From assembly GCF_020510445.1 (NCBI RefSeq), contig NZ_JAHBAG010000001.1, positions 4,254,501-4,318,500 of the forward strand: DNA of 64,000 nt, read 5' to 3'. This DNA is from Hydrogenophaga taeniospiralis. Its GTDB lineage: Bacteria > Pseudomonadota > Gammaproteobacteria > Burkholderiales > Burkholderiaceae_C. Below the pieces are notes generated by a model. That model searched no databases. It saw nothing but the letters and a program-made list of their open reading frames with translations, and had not been told where the DNA came from. This document shows, in pieces, positions 54,262 through 64,000 of this stretch (position 1 is the first letter of the stretch; each line of letters opens with the position of its first letter). A program made the position numbers and the translations under genes.

Positions 54262-55155
54262 TCATGGGGCGGTCAACGTCAACCCGTTCTGCTGGAAGAT
54301 CTTCAGCAGCTCACCGCTGTCGCGCAGGGATTTCATCGCGGCTTCGAGGGCCTGGCCCAGTTCCTTGTTCGCCGACTTGATCGCCATGCCCACGGGCCAG
54401 CCGGTGTCGGCGATGCCGTTGTTGAAGTTGATCTTGCTGATGCGGAACTGTCCCGCGCTGTCCGGGTGGCGCGACAGCACCGATTCGGCCTGCGCCCGCG
54501 TCACGAAGGCCGCCGCCACTTTGCCGTCCACCGCGGCCTGGACCGCCTCGGTGCCGGTGTTGTGGATCGAGACCTGCGTGCGCAGCAGCCCCCCGCCATA
54601 ACCCATGAGCACGCTGGCCGCGCCCGCGCCGCGCTCGGCCGCCAGCGGCAGGCCCTTGAGGTCTTCGGGGGCCGCCGCGCTGGGCAGGCGCCGCGTGTCG
54701 TGCACCAGCACCAGCGACTGCCGCATGTACGGCTCCAGGATCCGCACCTGGGGGTTCTTCTGCGCCAGGTATTTGTCGGCGGGCACCTGCAGCATCACGT
54801 CGGCCGGGCCGTAGCCCAGGTAGTGCCCCTTCCAGACCATGTTGCGCAGGTCGTCGCCCATGTTCTCGCCGGCATCGAAGGGCAGCAGCGAGAGCTTGAG
54901 GCCCAGTTGCCGGGCCAGCGCCTCGGCCAGGGCCACGTCCAGCCCTTTCATGTCGGTCACGGCACCGTCGGAAAACGGCGCGTTGTCCTTGTACACCGCG
55001 ACCTTGAGCGCGCCGCTGGCGCGGATGCGGGCCAGGTCGCTGAGCTCGGTCTGTGCCTGCGCGGGCGACACCGCGGCCAGCAGGGGCAGCAGCGCGCCGC
55101 CCAGCACCTGCCGGCGGTTGAGCGCCGAGGCGGCGGGGGTTGAGGTGTTTCGCAT
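54262..55155 (-). CDS. Quinoprotein-associated periplasmic binding protein (XoxJ/MxaJ-like)
   Basis: The 297-residue protein has a signal peptide with RRQVLGGALLPLLAAVSPAQ and a family-3 solute-binding fold (GALKVAVYKDNAPFSDG; GLDVALAEALARQLGLKLSL; WKGHYLGYGPADVMLQVPAD). The last block is typical of MxaJ/XoxJ-like proteins linked to PQQ dehydrogenases rather than of amino-acid importers. MxaJ-type proteins are thought to help dehydrogenase maturation or cytochrome pairing. It lies 118 bases downstream of pedF on the same strand. Confidence 0.82.
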   Translation of the reverse strand: MRNTSTPAASALNRRQVLGGALLPLLAAVSPAQAQTELSDLARIRASGALKVAVYKDNAPFSDGAVTDMKGLDVALAEALARQLGLKLSLLPFDAGENMGDDLRNMVWKGHYLGYGPADVMLQVPADKYLAQKNPQVRILEPYMRQSLVLVHDTRRLPSAAAPEDLKGLPLAAERGAGAASVLMGYGGGLLRTQVSIHNTGTEAVQAAVDGKVAAAFVTRAQAESVLSRHPDSAGQFRISKINFNNGIADTGWPVGMAIKSANKELGQALEAAMKSLRDSGELLKIFQQNGLTLTAP

Positions 55156-55273
55156 GGTGTCTGTCTCCGGTGGGTGGAAGGCTCGGTCTGTGCCGGCTCG
55201 GCGTTCGACATGGAAAGGCGTGGGTCCGGGCGGTTGAGCCCGGACGAGACGGGCGGACTCAACCGACAGGCGC

Positions 55274-55771
55274 TCAGGGCTCGCGACGGGTTTCAATGTA
55301 GGTGCGGATCGACCAGATGGCTTCCTGTGACAGCGTACCTTCGAACGGGGGCATGTAGACGCGGCCGTCGCGCACGCGCCCGCGCCGCACGGTGGAGAGG
55401 AAGTAGTCGTCCATCTCCTTGAAGCAGGTGGCTTTCTTCTCGGCGTCGGCGAAGCCGGTGCAGTCGCTGTCGAGCTTGCGCAGGTCGGGCGAGATGCCGC
55501 CCGAGATGGCTTCGAGCCCGTGGCAGCGGGCGCAGTTCTGGTTGTAGGCCGAGGTGCCGATGCGCAGCGCTTCACCGCGGGCCGGGTTCTGTTCGTTGTA
55601 GGGGTTGGCGTCGAGCCACTTGGCGCCGAGCTGGGGCAGTGTGCTGGTGTCCACGGCCTGGGGCGTCACGTCGCCGTGGGCCATCACGGCGGCGGTCACG
55701 AGGGCGCTGGCGGCCAGGGCGACGACGCGCAGTGCGCCACGCGCGGCAGGGGGGAAGGAAAGGAATTTCAT
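55274..55771 (-). CDS. pedF: Cytochrome c-550 of PQQ alcohol oxidation, PedF-like
   Basis: The 165-residue periplasmic cytochrome has a signal peptide to about residue 31, the haem motif CARCH (C80, C83, H84) and the PedF blocks WLDANPYNEQNPARGEAL and SGGISPDLRKLDSDCTGF. The methionine ligand is probably in GRVYMPPFEG. It accepts electrons from a PQQ-dependent alcohol dehydrogenase. A sigma-54-type promoter lies about 43-58 bases upstream. The dehydrogenase itself is not in the window. Confidence 0.88.
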   Translation of the reverse strand: MKFLSFPPAARGALRVVALAASALVTAAVMAHGDVTPQAVDTSTLPQLGAKWLDANPYNEQNPARGEALRIGTSAYNQNCARCHGLEAISGGISPDLRKLDSDCTGFADAEKKATCFKEMDDYFLSTVRRGRVRDGRVYMPPFEGTLSQEAIWSIRTYIETRREP

Positions 55772-55813
55772 GGGGCTTGTCTCCGGTTGTCAGGGTGATT
55801 CAAGCTTGTGGGT

Positions 55814-55829
55814 AGCAAATAGCAGGCCA
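55814..55829 (-). promoter_or_regulatory. Sigma-54 (-24/-12) promoter of pedF
   Basis: Minus-strand TGGCCTGCTATTTGCT matches the sigma-54 consensus (TGGCAC-N5-TTGCT) at TGGC, at the G of position 7 and at TTGCT, with ten bases between GG and GC. The transcription start would fall near 55803, 32 bases before the pedF start codon. The sigma-54 activator gene is next to it. Confidence 0.75.
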
Positions 55830-55896
55830 CCAACGCCATCGCCCCCGAATGCCCCGCCGGGGCTTGTGTTCGCCCTACAAGGCCCTGCCTCGCAAA

Positions 55897-55918
55897 GTGT
55901 TCCAAATTGAATCAGTTG
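55897..55918. promoter_or_regulatory. Candidate activator binding site between divergent sigma-54 promoters
   Basis: The 22-base site reads GTGTTCCA, AA, TTGAA, T, CAGTTG with partial dyad symmetry (TTCCA-N3-TGAA). Its centre is about 105 bases upstream of the predicted pedF start and about 115 bases upstream of the predicted regulator start, normal distances for sigma-54 enhancer sites. A second copy matching at 19 of 22 bases is at 59970-59991. Confidence 0.6.
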
Positions 55919-55997
55919 CGCCGTGAGGGACAGGCCGCGTGACACAACGGCGGAGCCGTTTCCCGGCTTTCCGGGCGAAGGCGCCCCCCGGGGGCGG

Positions 55998-56013
55998 TGG
56001 CGGGTTACTTGCT
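55998..56013 (+). promoter_or_regulatory. Sigma-54 (-24/-12) promoter of the regulator gene
   Basis: TGGCGGGTTACTTGCT matches sigma-54 consensus at TGGC, position 7 G and TTGCT, with GG and GC ten bases apart. It lies 86 bases before the regulator ATG and points toward it, suggesting autoactivation. A perfect inverted repeat CCTGTTG-GAGA-CAACAGG (56019-56036) sits at the predicted transcription start and could bind a repressor. Confidence 0.7.
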
Positions 56014-56099
56014 ATGTCCCTGTTGGAGACAACAGGCACGCGCAGTATCACACCGGGAATACCAGTGTTGCTTCGCGGGACATAACTGATGAGAATCAC

Positions 56100-58259
<2,160 letters not shown>

Positions 58260-58268
58260 CTCCCGGCG

Positions 58269-59336
58269 CTAGTGCGTTTCCGGCGCGGAGGGGTCACTCC
58301 TCTCCATCCACACCGGCTCCAGCTCGCGCCAGGCGCGCTGCACGTTGAAGTCGTGGCGCTCGGTGTGTCCGGCCCAGGTCCGGTAGGCTGGCAGCGCCAC
58401 GGTGCCCGATTCGCTGGCCTGCAGGCCCCGGTCCATGGCCTGCAGCACACCGGCACGCAGGTCGGCGAGGTAGTGGCGGGTGTCCGTCAGCGCTGGCGGC
58501 AGAGCGCCCGGCGCCACGGCGCGCGACACCGTGCTGGACACCAGCACACGCGGGCGCAGCGCGGCCAGCCGCTCCAGCGCCGCGAGCCAGCCGTCCACGC
58601 TGCCCTGGGCCAGCTCGGGCACCCGTTCGCCGTACACCAGCCCGCCGGCCCACAGCAGGCGCTCGCGCGCGCTCCACAGCACCAGATCGCCTTCGGTGTG
58701 GCCCTGCTCAACGCGCATCACCAGCAGGCGGTGCCGCCCCACACGCAAGACCTCGCCTTCGGTGAGCGTGCGGCTGGGCAGCACGATCTGCGTGCCCGCC
58801 ATCGCGTCGGCCCCGAGCTTCGCGCTCAGGCTGGCCAGGCAGTCCGGGCAGCGCCGCCGCATGGCCTCGCGCGTGGGCGCGCTGGCCAGGATCTCCAGCC
58901 GGCCCGCGGCCAGCAGGTCGGCAAAGGCCGAGTTGGCGAGCACGTTCTCCGCGTGCGCATGGGTGTTGACGATCCAGCGCACCCGGGCCTGGAAGCGGCA
59001 AGCCAGCGATGCGCGCACGCGCAGGCCGTGCTGGTGGCTGGGGCCGGGGTCGATCACGAGCGCCTCGCCGCCGTCGATCACCACACTGGTGGGCGCCACA
59101 TGGCCGGCGTTAAGCGCTGAGATGTCACTCGGCAAGGCGGACGGCCAGACCCACACGCCCGGCGCCAGCCGCTGCCAGGGCACGGCCTCGGCCTGGCCGC
59201 AGTCGGGCGCTTCTGCAGGGCCGGCCTGCGCCGGGGCCGCAACACCCCACAGACCACCCACGCCGGCCAGCCACAGCAGCAGCGGCCCGCCGCCGCGCCC
59301 AAGCCACCGCACCAGGGCACGCAGCGCGGCGCTCAC
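58269..59336 (-). CDS. Quinoprotein relay system metallohydrolase (MBL fold)
   Basis: The 355-residue protein starts at a GTG (59336) with a long hydrophobic signal segment (residues 17-38). The metallo-beta-lactamase fold shows NTHAHAEN (H126, H128, with E in place of the usual D), HTEGDLVLW and a C-terminal histidine in AGHTERHDF. The HxHxEN variant occurs in the zinc metallohydrolases linked to PQQ and quinoprotein clusters, whose task is unknown. Two cysteines (RCPDC) may be disulfide-bonded. The frame is open far upstream, but that part is the aminopeptidase gene in another frame. Confidence 0.82.
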   Translation of the reverse strand: MSAALRALVRWLGRGGGPLLLWLAGVGGLWGVAAPAQAGPAEAPDCGQAEAVPWQRLAPGVWVWPSALPSDISALNAGHVAPTSVVIDGGEALVIDPGPSHQHGLRVRASLACRFQARVRWIVNTHAHAENVLANSAFADLLAAGRLEILASAPTREAMRRRCPDCLASLSAKLGADAMAGTQIVLPSRTLTEGEVLRVGRHRLLVMRVEQGHTEGDLVLWSARERLLWAGGLVYGERVPELAQGSVDGWLAALERLAALRPRVLVSSTVSRAVAPGALPPALTDTRHYLADLRAGVLQAMDRGLQASESGTVALPAYRTWAGHTERHDFNVQRAWRELEPVWMERSDPSAPETH

Positions 59337-59397
59337 TGGACAACCCTCCGTGCTGCGCACTGCGGGGCTGAGCGCCTTCGGAACGGCCGTGCGGCGC

Positions 59398-60582
59398 TCA
59401 TACCGGCCTCCCCCGCACGCAGGCGCGCAGCGCCGCGAGCATGGCGGGCTCGCTCCCCAGGTGTCCGCTCGGTGGCTGGTGCAGCGTGGCGCATGGCGGG
59501 GCGGTGCGCGCGCCCAGGGCGGCCCAGGCGCGGCTGTTCTGCGGCGGGCAGATGGCGTCGAAGCGGCCGTGCACCCAGTCCACGGGCACACCCCGCTGCG
59601 CCAGCAGCAACACCGCGCGGTCGAGTTCACCGGGCCGCACAAAACCCTGGCGCCGCAGGTAGTGCGCCTGCACGCGGTATTTGTCCAGCGCGGCGCGCTC
59701 GCTGCGGCCCGGCCCCCGCTGGTGTGCCCGCGCCTGGGCGCGCCGTTGCCGGCGCCGCAGCTGCGCCCAATCGCGCCGGATCGCGGCGGCCAGCGCGGCG
59801 CGCCCCGGCCCTGAGAACGGGTTGGCCGTCTCCCCGGGCCCTGGCCCGCCCCCTGGGAGATCGCCAACACCTTGCGAGGCGTGCCGCAGGCTGCGCCGCA
59901 TGCCCCGGCCCGCCGCCACCGACTCCAGCAGGCTCCAGCGCCGAACCACGCGCAGTGTTGCAACACCGGGTGTTCCACTTTGAAGCAGTTGTCTCAGCCG
60001 GGCCAGCACCGCTGGCACAGACCGACCGGGCCTGGCGGGCCAGGCGGGCTCCGGGCCGAGCGCGCCCAGCGTGCGCACCGGGGGCTGCAGCAGCCCGCCC
60101 ACCTCGCGCCGGCTCAGCGCGAAAGCGCCGCGCAACACCAGGCGCTGCACCCGCTGCGGGTGCGCCTTGGCATAAGCCAGTGCCACCACCGTGCCCCACG
60201 ACCCCGCCAGCAGCGACCAGCGCTCGACGCCCAGATGCCGCCGCAGCGTCTCCAGATCGGCCACCAGCGCGTGGGTGGTGTTGGCGGTGGTTTTCCCTCT
60301 GGGGCGGCTGGCGCCGCAGCCGCGCTGGTCGGGCGCAATCGCCCACTGGCGCGACAGGTCCAGCGGCGCGAGCATGCCCGGCTGGCAGCCGCTGCCCGGC
60401 CCGCCGTGCAGCAGCAACCAGGGCTCACCCCGCGGGTCGCCCACGGTGCGAAACGCCATGCGGTGACCGCGCCCGAGCGGCAACACCGCAGGCCGCGGCC
60501 AGGCGCTGCGCGGGCTGGCGCCACGCACCGGCTCAGGGTTGTCCCTAGCCTGGTGGTTTGTGGCATCGATATTGCTGAACAT
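59398..60582 (-). CDS. Prolyl aminopeptidase-like alpha/beta hydrolase
   Basis: The 394-residue protein has the proline iminopeptidase features LLLHGGPGSGCQ (oxyanion loop, residues 57-67), nucleophile S128 in AGSWGTVVALAYAK, VHGRFDAICPP with the catalytic aspartate and SGHLG with the histidine. RVQAHYLRRQGFV is the family's second signature. It is 70-80 residues longer than common members, mainly through an arginine- and glycine-rich middle part. It lies next to pqqA on the opposite strand. A role in trimming the PqqA peptide is imaginable, but PqqF-type proteases normally do this. Some codons around 59960-59990 are unusually AT-rich, where a regulator-site-like motif lies. Confidence 0.78.
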   Translation of the reverse strand: MFSNIDATNHQARDNPEPVRGASPRSAWPRPAVLPLGRGHRMAFRTVGDPRGEPWLLLHGGPGSGCQPGMLAPLDLSRQWAIAPDQRGCGASRPRGKTTANTTHALVADLETLRRHLGVERWSLLAGSWGTVVALAYAKAHPQRVQRLVLRGAFALSRREVGGLLQPPVRTLGALGPEPAWPARPGRSVPAVLARLRQLLQSGTPGVATLRVVRRWSLLESVAAGRGMRRSLRHASQGVGDLPGGGPGPGETANPFSGPGRAALAAAIRRDWAQLRRRQRRAQARAHQRGPGRSERAALDKYRVQAHYLRRQGFVRPGELDRAVLLLAQRGVPVDWVHGRFDAICPPQNSRAWAALGARTAPPCATLHQPPSGHLGSEPAMLAALRACVRGRPV

Positions 60583-60660
60583 GGTGGCGGCTTGAGGTGC
60601 AGTGGTGCTGACAAGTTCGCAGACATGTTTCATGCCAACCCACTTTACTGGAGACAAACC

Positions 60661-60735
60661 ATGCAATGGACCACCCCCGCTTTCACCGACCTGCGTTTCG
60701 GCTTCGAAATCACGATGTACATCGCCAACCGCTGA
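60661..60735 (+). CDS. pqqA: PQQ precursor peptide PqqA
   Basis: The 24-residue peptide MQWTTPAFTDLRFGFEITMY plus IANR is the substrate from which PQQ is made. The glutamate (E16) and tyrosine (Y20) with three residues between them are the pair joined by PqqE. The ATG follows GGAGACAAACC. An intrinsic terminator begins 24 bases after the stop. Confidence 0.97.
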   Translation: MQWTTPAFTDLRFGFEITMYIANR

Positions 60736-60758
60736 GCGGCGCTGGCAGATGTGATCGG

Positions 60759-60791
60759 GGCGCACGGGTCAACCACACGTGCGCCTTTTTT
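60759..60791 (+). terminator. Intrinsic terminator between pqqA and pqqB
   Basis: GGCGCACG (60759-60766) pairs perfectly with CGTGCGCC (60778-60785), with an eleven-base loop and six T following (60786-60791). It allows strong pqqA transcription with only partial read-through into pqqBCDE, which suits a peptide substrate needed in excess. Confidence 0.88.
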
Positions 60792-60814
60792 GTTCCTTTC
60801 CACGGTGAACTGAC

Positions 60815-61732
60815 ATGCACATACGGGTTCTCGGCTCTTCGGCCGGCGGCGGTTTCCCGCAATGGAACTGCAACTGCCCCAACTGTGACGGCTTTCGCCG
60901 CGGCACGCTCAAGGCGCGTGCACGCACGCAGTCGTCCATCGCGGTCAGTGCCAACGGAACCGACTGGCTGCTGGTCAACGCCTCGCCCGACATCCTGACC
61001 CAGATCCGCGACAACCCCGAGTTGCAACCGGCCCGCGCCATCCGCGACAGCGGCATCGCCGCCGCGCTGCTGATCGACGCGCAGATCGACCACGTCACCG
61101 GCCTCCTGATGCTGCGCGAGCGCCAGACGCCGCTGCCCCTGCTGGCCACGCCCGAGGTGCTCTCGGACCTGTCCGACGGTTTTCCCATCACCCGAATCCT
61201 CTCCCACTTCTGCGGCGTGAGCACGCATGCGCTGGCCATCGACGGCCGCACGCTGCCCGTGCCCGGCCTGCCCGATGTGCAGCTGCAGTGCGTGTCGCTC
61301 TCGTCCAAGCCGCCGCCGTATTCCCCGTTTCGCGGCAACCCGCGCCCAGGCGACAACATCGGCCTGGTGATCACCAACCCGCTGAACGGCCAGCGCGTGT
61401 TCTACGCGCCCGGCCTGGGCGAGGTCACGCCAGCGCTGCTGGAGCTCATGGCCACTTGTTCGGTGGTACTGGTCGACGGCACCTTCTGGACCAACGACGA
61501 AATGCAGCGCATGGGCCTGCACAGCAAGACCGCCACCGACCTGGGCCACCTGCCACAAAGCGGGCCCGGCGGCATGGTCGAACAGCTCGACCGCCTGCCC
61601 GCCCACATCCGCAAGATCCTCATCCACATCAACAACACCAACCCCATGCTGGTGGAAGACTCCGACGAACGGGCCGAACTCACGGCTCACGGCATCGAGG
61701 TTGCCCACGACGGCATGGACATTGTTTTTTAG
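60815..61732 (+). CDS. pqqB: PQQ biosynthesis protein PqqB
   Basis: PqqB is a metallo-beta-lactamase-fold oxygenase acting on the tyrosine of the cross-linked precursor. The 305-residue product starts [20 protein letters not shown], the family signature, with the zinc-binding NCNCPNC cysteines. [14 protein letters not shown] block [18 protein letters not shown] and [16 protein letters not shown] are typical. pqqC follows ten bases after its stop. Confidence 0.96.
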   Translation: MHIRVLGSSAGGGFPQWNCNCPNCDGFRRGTLKARARTQSSIAVSANGTDWLLVNASPDILTQIRDNPELQPARAIRDSGIAAALLIDAQIDHVTGLLMLRERQTPLPLLATPEVLSDLSDGFPITRILSHFCGVSTHALAIDGRTLPVPGLPDVQLQCVSLSSKPPPYSPFRGNPRPGDNIGLVITNPLNGQRVFYAPGLGEVTPALLELMATCSVVLVDGTFWTNDEMQRMGLHSKTATDLGHLPQSGPGGMVEQLDRLPAHIRKILIHINNTNPMLVEDSDERAELTAHGIEVAHDGMDIVF

Positions 61733-61742
61733 AGCCCGCACC

Positions 61743-62474
61743 ATGGAAATCGCCCAAGCCATCCGCAACGACAACCACCTGCCCGCCTGGAGCCCCGAAG
61801 CCTTCGAGGCCCAGCTGCGCGACAAGGGCCGCTCGTACCACATCCACCACCCGTTCAACGTGCGCATGAACGCCGGTGGCTGCACGCCCGACGAGATCCG
61901 CTGCTGGGTGGCCAACCGCTTCTATTACCAGATCTGCATCCCGCGCAAGGACGCCGCCATCCTCGCCAACATGCCCGACCGCGCGCACCGCCGGCTGTGG
62001 CTGGAGCGCATCCTGGACCACGACGGCCATGGTGACTTTGAAGGATCGGCCGCGGGCGGCATCGAAGCCTGGACGCGACTGGGCGAGGCGGTCGGCATCT
62101 CGCGCGAAGACCTGTGGTCGCTGCAGGGCGTGGTGCCCGCGGTGCGTTTCGCCTGCGACGCCTACGTGAACTTCGCGGCCAAGGCGCCGTGGCAGGAAGC
62201 CGTGTGCTCCTCGCTCACCGAGATGTTCGCGCCGCAGATCCACAAAGACCGCCTGGCCACATGGCCCACGCACTACCCCTGGATCGAGTCCGACGGCCTG
62301 GCCTATTTCCGCAACCGCATTCCGCTGGCCACGCGCGACGTCAAACACGGTCTGCAGGTCACGCTGGCGCATTTCCAGACCCGGCAGGCTCAGCACCACG
62401 CGCTGGACATCCTGCAGTTCAAGCTGGACATTCTCTGGACCATGCTCGACGCGATCGAGAAAGCCTGTCAGTGA
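61743..62474 (+). CDS. pqqC: Pyrroloquinoline-quinone synthase PqqC
   Basis: PqqC catalyses the final ring closure and eight-electron oxidation of PQQ synthesis without a cofactor. The 243-residue protein has [20 protein letters not shown] and [20 protein letters not shown], near-invariant PqqC blocks with active-site His, Tyr and Arg. The ATG at 61743 gives the conserved start; an ATG at 61701 lies inside pqqB. A dispersed palindrome separates it from pqqD. Confidence 0.96.
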   Translation: MEIAQAIRNDNHLPAWSPEAFEAQLRDKGRSYHIHHPFNVRMNAGGCTPDEIRCWVANRFYYQICIPRKDAAILANMPDRAHRRLWLERILDHDGHGDFEGSAAGGIEAWTRLGEAVGISREDLWSLQGVVPAVRFACDAYVNFAAKAPWQEAVCSSLTEMFAPQIHKDRLATWPTHYPWIESDGLAYFRNRIPLATRDVKHGLQVTLAHFQTRQAQHHALDILQFKLDILWTMLDAIEKACQ

Positions 62475-62568
62475 TGAACTCCCCCCTGCGCCGCTTCGCG
62501 GCTTCCCCCCAGGGGGACCACGCCTTTGGACCGGCAAAGCCGGATCTTCGGCGTGTGCTGGGATTGAC
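62475..62568 (+). repeat. Dispersed GC palindrome, copy D
   Basis: At the pqqC stop codon: GCGCCGCTTCGCGGC, then CCCCCCAGGGGG, then GACCGGCAAAGCCGG. It is the most diverged intact copy, with the third stem weakened. It separates pqqC from pqqD within the pqq operon. Confidence 0.7.
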
Positions 62569-62610
62569 ACGCACGCCGGACAGGTTTCTGCGCCGCATCG
62601 AACAACCCAT

Positions 62611-62886
62611 ATGGGCACTGCGATGAGTACGTTGCCGAATCAACCCAAGCTCTCGCGGCGCTTCCGCCTGCAGTACGAGGAAGCGCAAAGCCGCTGGGTG
62701 TTGCTGTACCCCGAGGGCATGGTGCAGCTCAACCCATCGGCCGCTGAAATCCTGCAGCGTTGCGACGGCGAGCGGACGTTTGAAGGCATCGTCGCCGAGC
62801 TGGAAGCCGCGTTCAACGCGCAAGGCATTGCGCCCGAAGTGCGCGCACTTCTTGAGGAAGGACAACGCCGTGGCTGGATCGACTGA
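62611..62886 (+). CDS. pqqD: PqqA-binding chaperone PqqD
   Basis: PqqD binds PqqA and presents it to the radical SAM enzyme PqqE. The protein of 91 residues (or 87 if the ATG at 62623 is used) shows the family pattern PKLSRRFRLQYEEAQSRWVL, LLYPEGMVQLNPSAAEILQR, CDGERTFEGIVAEL and ends RGWID. The frame overlaps the start of pqqE by 17 bases. Confidence 0.95.
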   Translation: MGTAMSTLPNQPKLSRRFRLQYEEAQSRWVLLYPEGMVQLNPSAAEILQRCDGERTFEGIVAELEAAFNAQGIAPEVRALLEEGQRRGWID

Positions 62887-64000
62887 CCCCCCCACCGTCG
62901 GCCAGCCGCTCTGGCTGCTGGCCGAGCTCACCTACAAGTGCCCGCTGCACTGCGTGTTTTGCTACAACCCCACGCAGCACGCGCACATCCACGACGAGAT
63001 GAGCACCGCGCAATGGGTGGACGTGATGCGGCAGGCTCGCAAGCTGGGCGCGGCGCAATTGGGCTTTTCGGGCGGCGAGCCGCTGCTGCGCGACGACCTG
63101 GAAGAACTGGTGCAGGAAGCCCATGCCATGGGCTACTACACCAACCTCATCACCTCCGGCGTGGGCCTCACACCCGCGCGTGCGCAGAAGCTCAAAGACG
63201 CCGGGCTCGACCACGTGCAGCTCTCGTTCCAGGACTCCACCCGGGAGCTGAACGATTTTCTGAGCCACACCAAGACCTTCGAACTCAAGCAGCGCGTGGC
63301 CAAGCTGATCAAGGCGCACGACTGGCCGATGGTGATGAACTGCGTGCTGCACCGGCACAACCTGCCGCACGTGGGCAAGATCATCGAGATGGCGGTGGCA
63401 CTCGAAGCCGAGTACCTGGAGCTCGCCAACACGCAGTACTACGGCTGGGCCTGGGTCAACCGGGACCATTTGATGCCCACGCGCGAAGAACTCGTGGAAG
63501 CCGAGGCCGTGGTCAACCGCTTCCGCGCCGAACAGGAAGGCAAGACCGGCCCGAAATGCCGCGTGCTGTTCGTGGTGCCCGACTACTTTGAAGAGCGGCC
63601 CAAGGCCTGCATGAACGGCTGGGGCGCGGTGTTCCTCTCTATCGCCCCCGACGGCCTGGCCATGCCCTGCCACAACGCGCGCGACCTGCCCGGCCTGCAG
63701 CTGCCCAACGTGAAAGACACGTCCATCGCCGAGATCTGGCAGCGCAGCAACGCCTTCAACGCCTACCGCGGCGACAGCTGGATGAAGCCCACCTGCCGAA
63801 CCTGCGACGAACGCCATAAAGACTTTGGCGGTTGCCGCTGCCAGGCCTTCCTGATCACCGGCGACGCCACCGAGACCGACCCGGTGTGCAGCAAGTCGGC
63901 CCACCACCACAAGGTGGTGCAGGTGGTGAAGAACGCACCCGCGCGGCGCAACATCCCCATCGTGTTCCGCAGCGACGCCGAGTCGCGTCTGTTGCATCCT
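62870..64000 (+). CDS. pqqE: Radical SAM enzyme PqqE, 3' end beyond window
   Basis: PqqE links glutamate and tyrosine of PqqA by a carbon-carbon bond. The start is a GTG at 62870 behind GAGGAAGG inside pqqD. The radical SAM cluster motif is CPLHCVFC (C24, C28, C31). SGGEPLLRDDLEELV is the SAM-binding GGE motif, and later cysteines (CHNARDLPG, CRTCDERHKDFGGCRC) belong to the SPASM domain with auxiliary FeS clusters. About 377 codons are visible, close to full length (375-390), but the stop lies beyond base 64000. Confidence 0.96.
   Translation, partial: MAGSTDPPTVGQPLWLLAELTYKCPLHCVFCYNPTQHAHIHDEMSTAQWVDVMRQARKLGAAQLGFSGGEPLLRDDLEELVQEAHAMGYYTNLITSGVGLTPARAQKLKDAGLDHVQLSFQDSTRELNDFLSHTKTFELKQRVAKLIKAHDWPMVMNCVLHRHNLPHVGKIIEMAVALEAEYLELANTQYYGWAWVNRDHLMPTREELVEAEAVVNRFRAEQEGKTGPKCRVLFVVPDYFEERPKACMNGWGAVFLSIAPDGLAMPCHNARDLPGLQLPNVKDTSIAEIWQRSNAFNAYRGDSWMKPTCRTCDERHKDFGGCRCQAFLITGDATETDPVCSKSAHHHKVVQVVKNAPARRNIPIVFRSDAESRLLHP

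Noticed and set aside
54262..55155. Amino-acid ABC importer binding protein
   Set aside because: No permease or ATPase genes are nearby. The position behind pedF and the sequence blocks favour a quinoprotein-associated protein.

Overview
The window is a GC-rich chromosomal segment of a betaproteobacterium, most likely a member of the Comamonadaceae (Hydrogenophaga/Acidovorax/Rhodoferax type). This rests on the gyrA-serC-pheA-tyrA-aroA/cmk-rpsA-ihfB-lapA-lapB order, the fused aroA-cmk gene, the tmRNA tag ANDERFALAA, and dispersed GC-rich palindromes placed right after stop codons. No rRNA, tRNA, phage, insertion sequence or CRISPR array was recognised.

Layout. (1) 1-8.5 kb holds housekeeping and conserved hypothetical genes: a molybdopterin-binding-domain protein cut by the left edge, an EI24 membrane protein, a DUF2726 protein, rsuA, a DUF2062 protein, the tmRNA gene ssrA, gph, ubiG, two unrecognised secreted proteins and an OmpA-domain protein. 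(2) 8.7-20.4 kb is a long + strand chain: gyrA, serC, pheA, tyrA, the aroA-cmk fusion, rpsA, ihfB, lapA, lapB. (3) 20.5-33 kb is a transport and catabolism island. A fused 5-oxoprolinase-type enzyme, a D-glutamate-cyclase-like protein, a LysR regulator, two TRAP permeases and three TRAP binding proteins suggest use of 5-oxoproline or a related small acid. (4) 33-35.8 kb has rdgC, crcB and a flavodoxin-fold oxidoreductase. (5) 36-47.4 kb is a complete nitrous oxide reduction locus: a DUF2946 protein, nosZ, nosR, nosD, nosF, nosY, two nosL genes, a c-type cytochrome, an ApbE flavin transferase and an NsrR-like repressor. Two FNR/Dnr-type boxes lie at its two transcription entry points. (6) 47.4-52.8 kb has an OsmC protein and a five-gene operon matching aorABCDE, a tungsten-type aldehyde oxidoreductase with FeS and FAD subunits and two accessory proteins. 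A divergent GAF/Fis regulator follows. (7) 54.2-64 kb is a PQQ-linked periplasmic oxidation locus. It contains a quinoprotein-associated binding protein, cytochrome c-550 PedF, a sigma-54 activator, a quinoprotein-relay metallohydrolase, a prolyl-aminopeptidase-like hydrolase, and pqqA, pqqB, pqqC, pqqD and the first part of pqqE, which runs off the right edge.

How it fits together. The nos genes reduce N2O under low oxygen: NosZ is the enzyme, NosR with ApbE supplies electrons through a covalent flavin, NosDFY and NosL supply copper sites, and the NsrR-like protein and FNR-type boxes link the locus to NO and oxygen. The PQQ genes support an alcohol dehydrogenase not encoded in the window, and the AOR operon would oxidise the aldehydes produced. 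The intergenic region 55772-56099 shows two divergent sigma-54-type promoters flanking a candidate activator site, so the PQQ relay genes and their regulator are probably inducible together. The aor operon carries an intrinsic terminator directly before aorC.

Limits: all calls come from reading the sequence and the translated frames. No database search or structure prediction was run.
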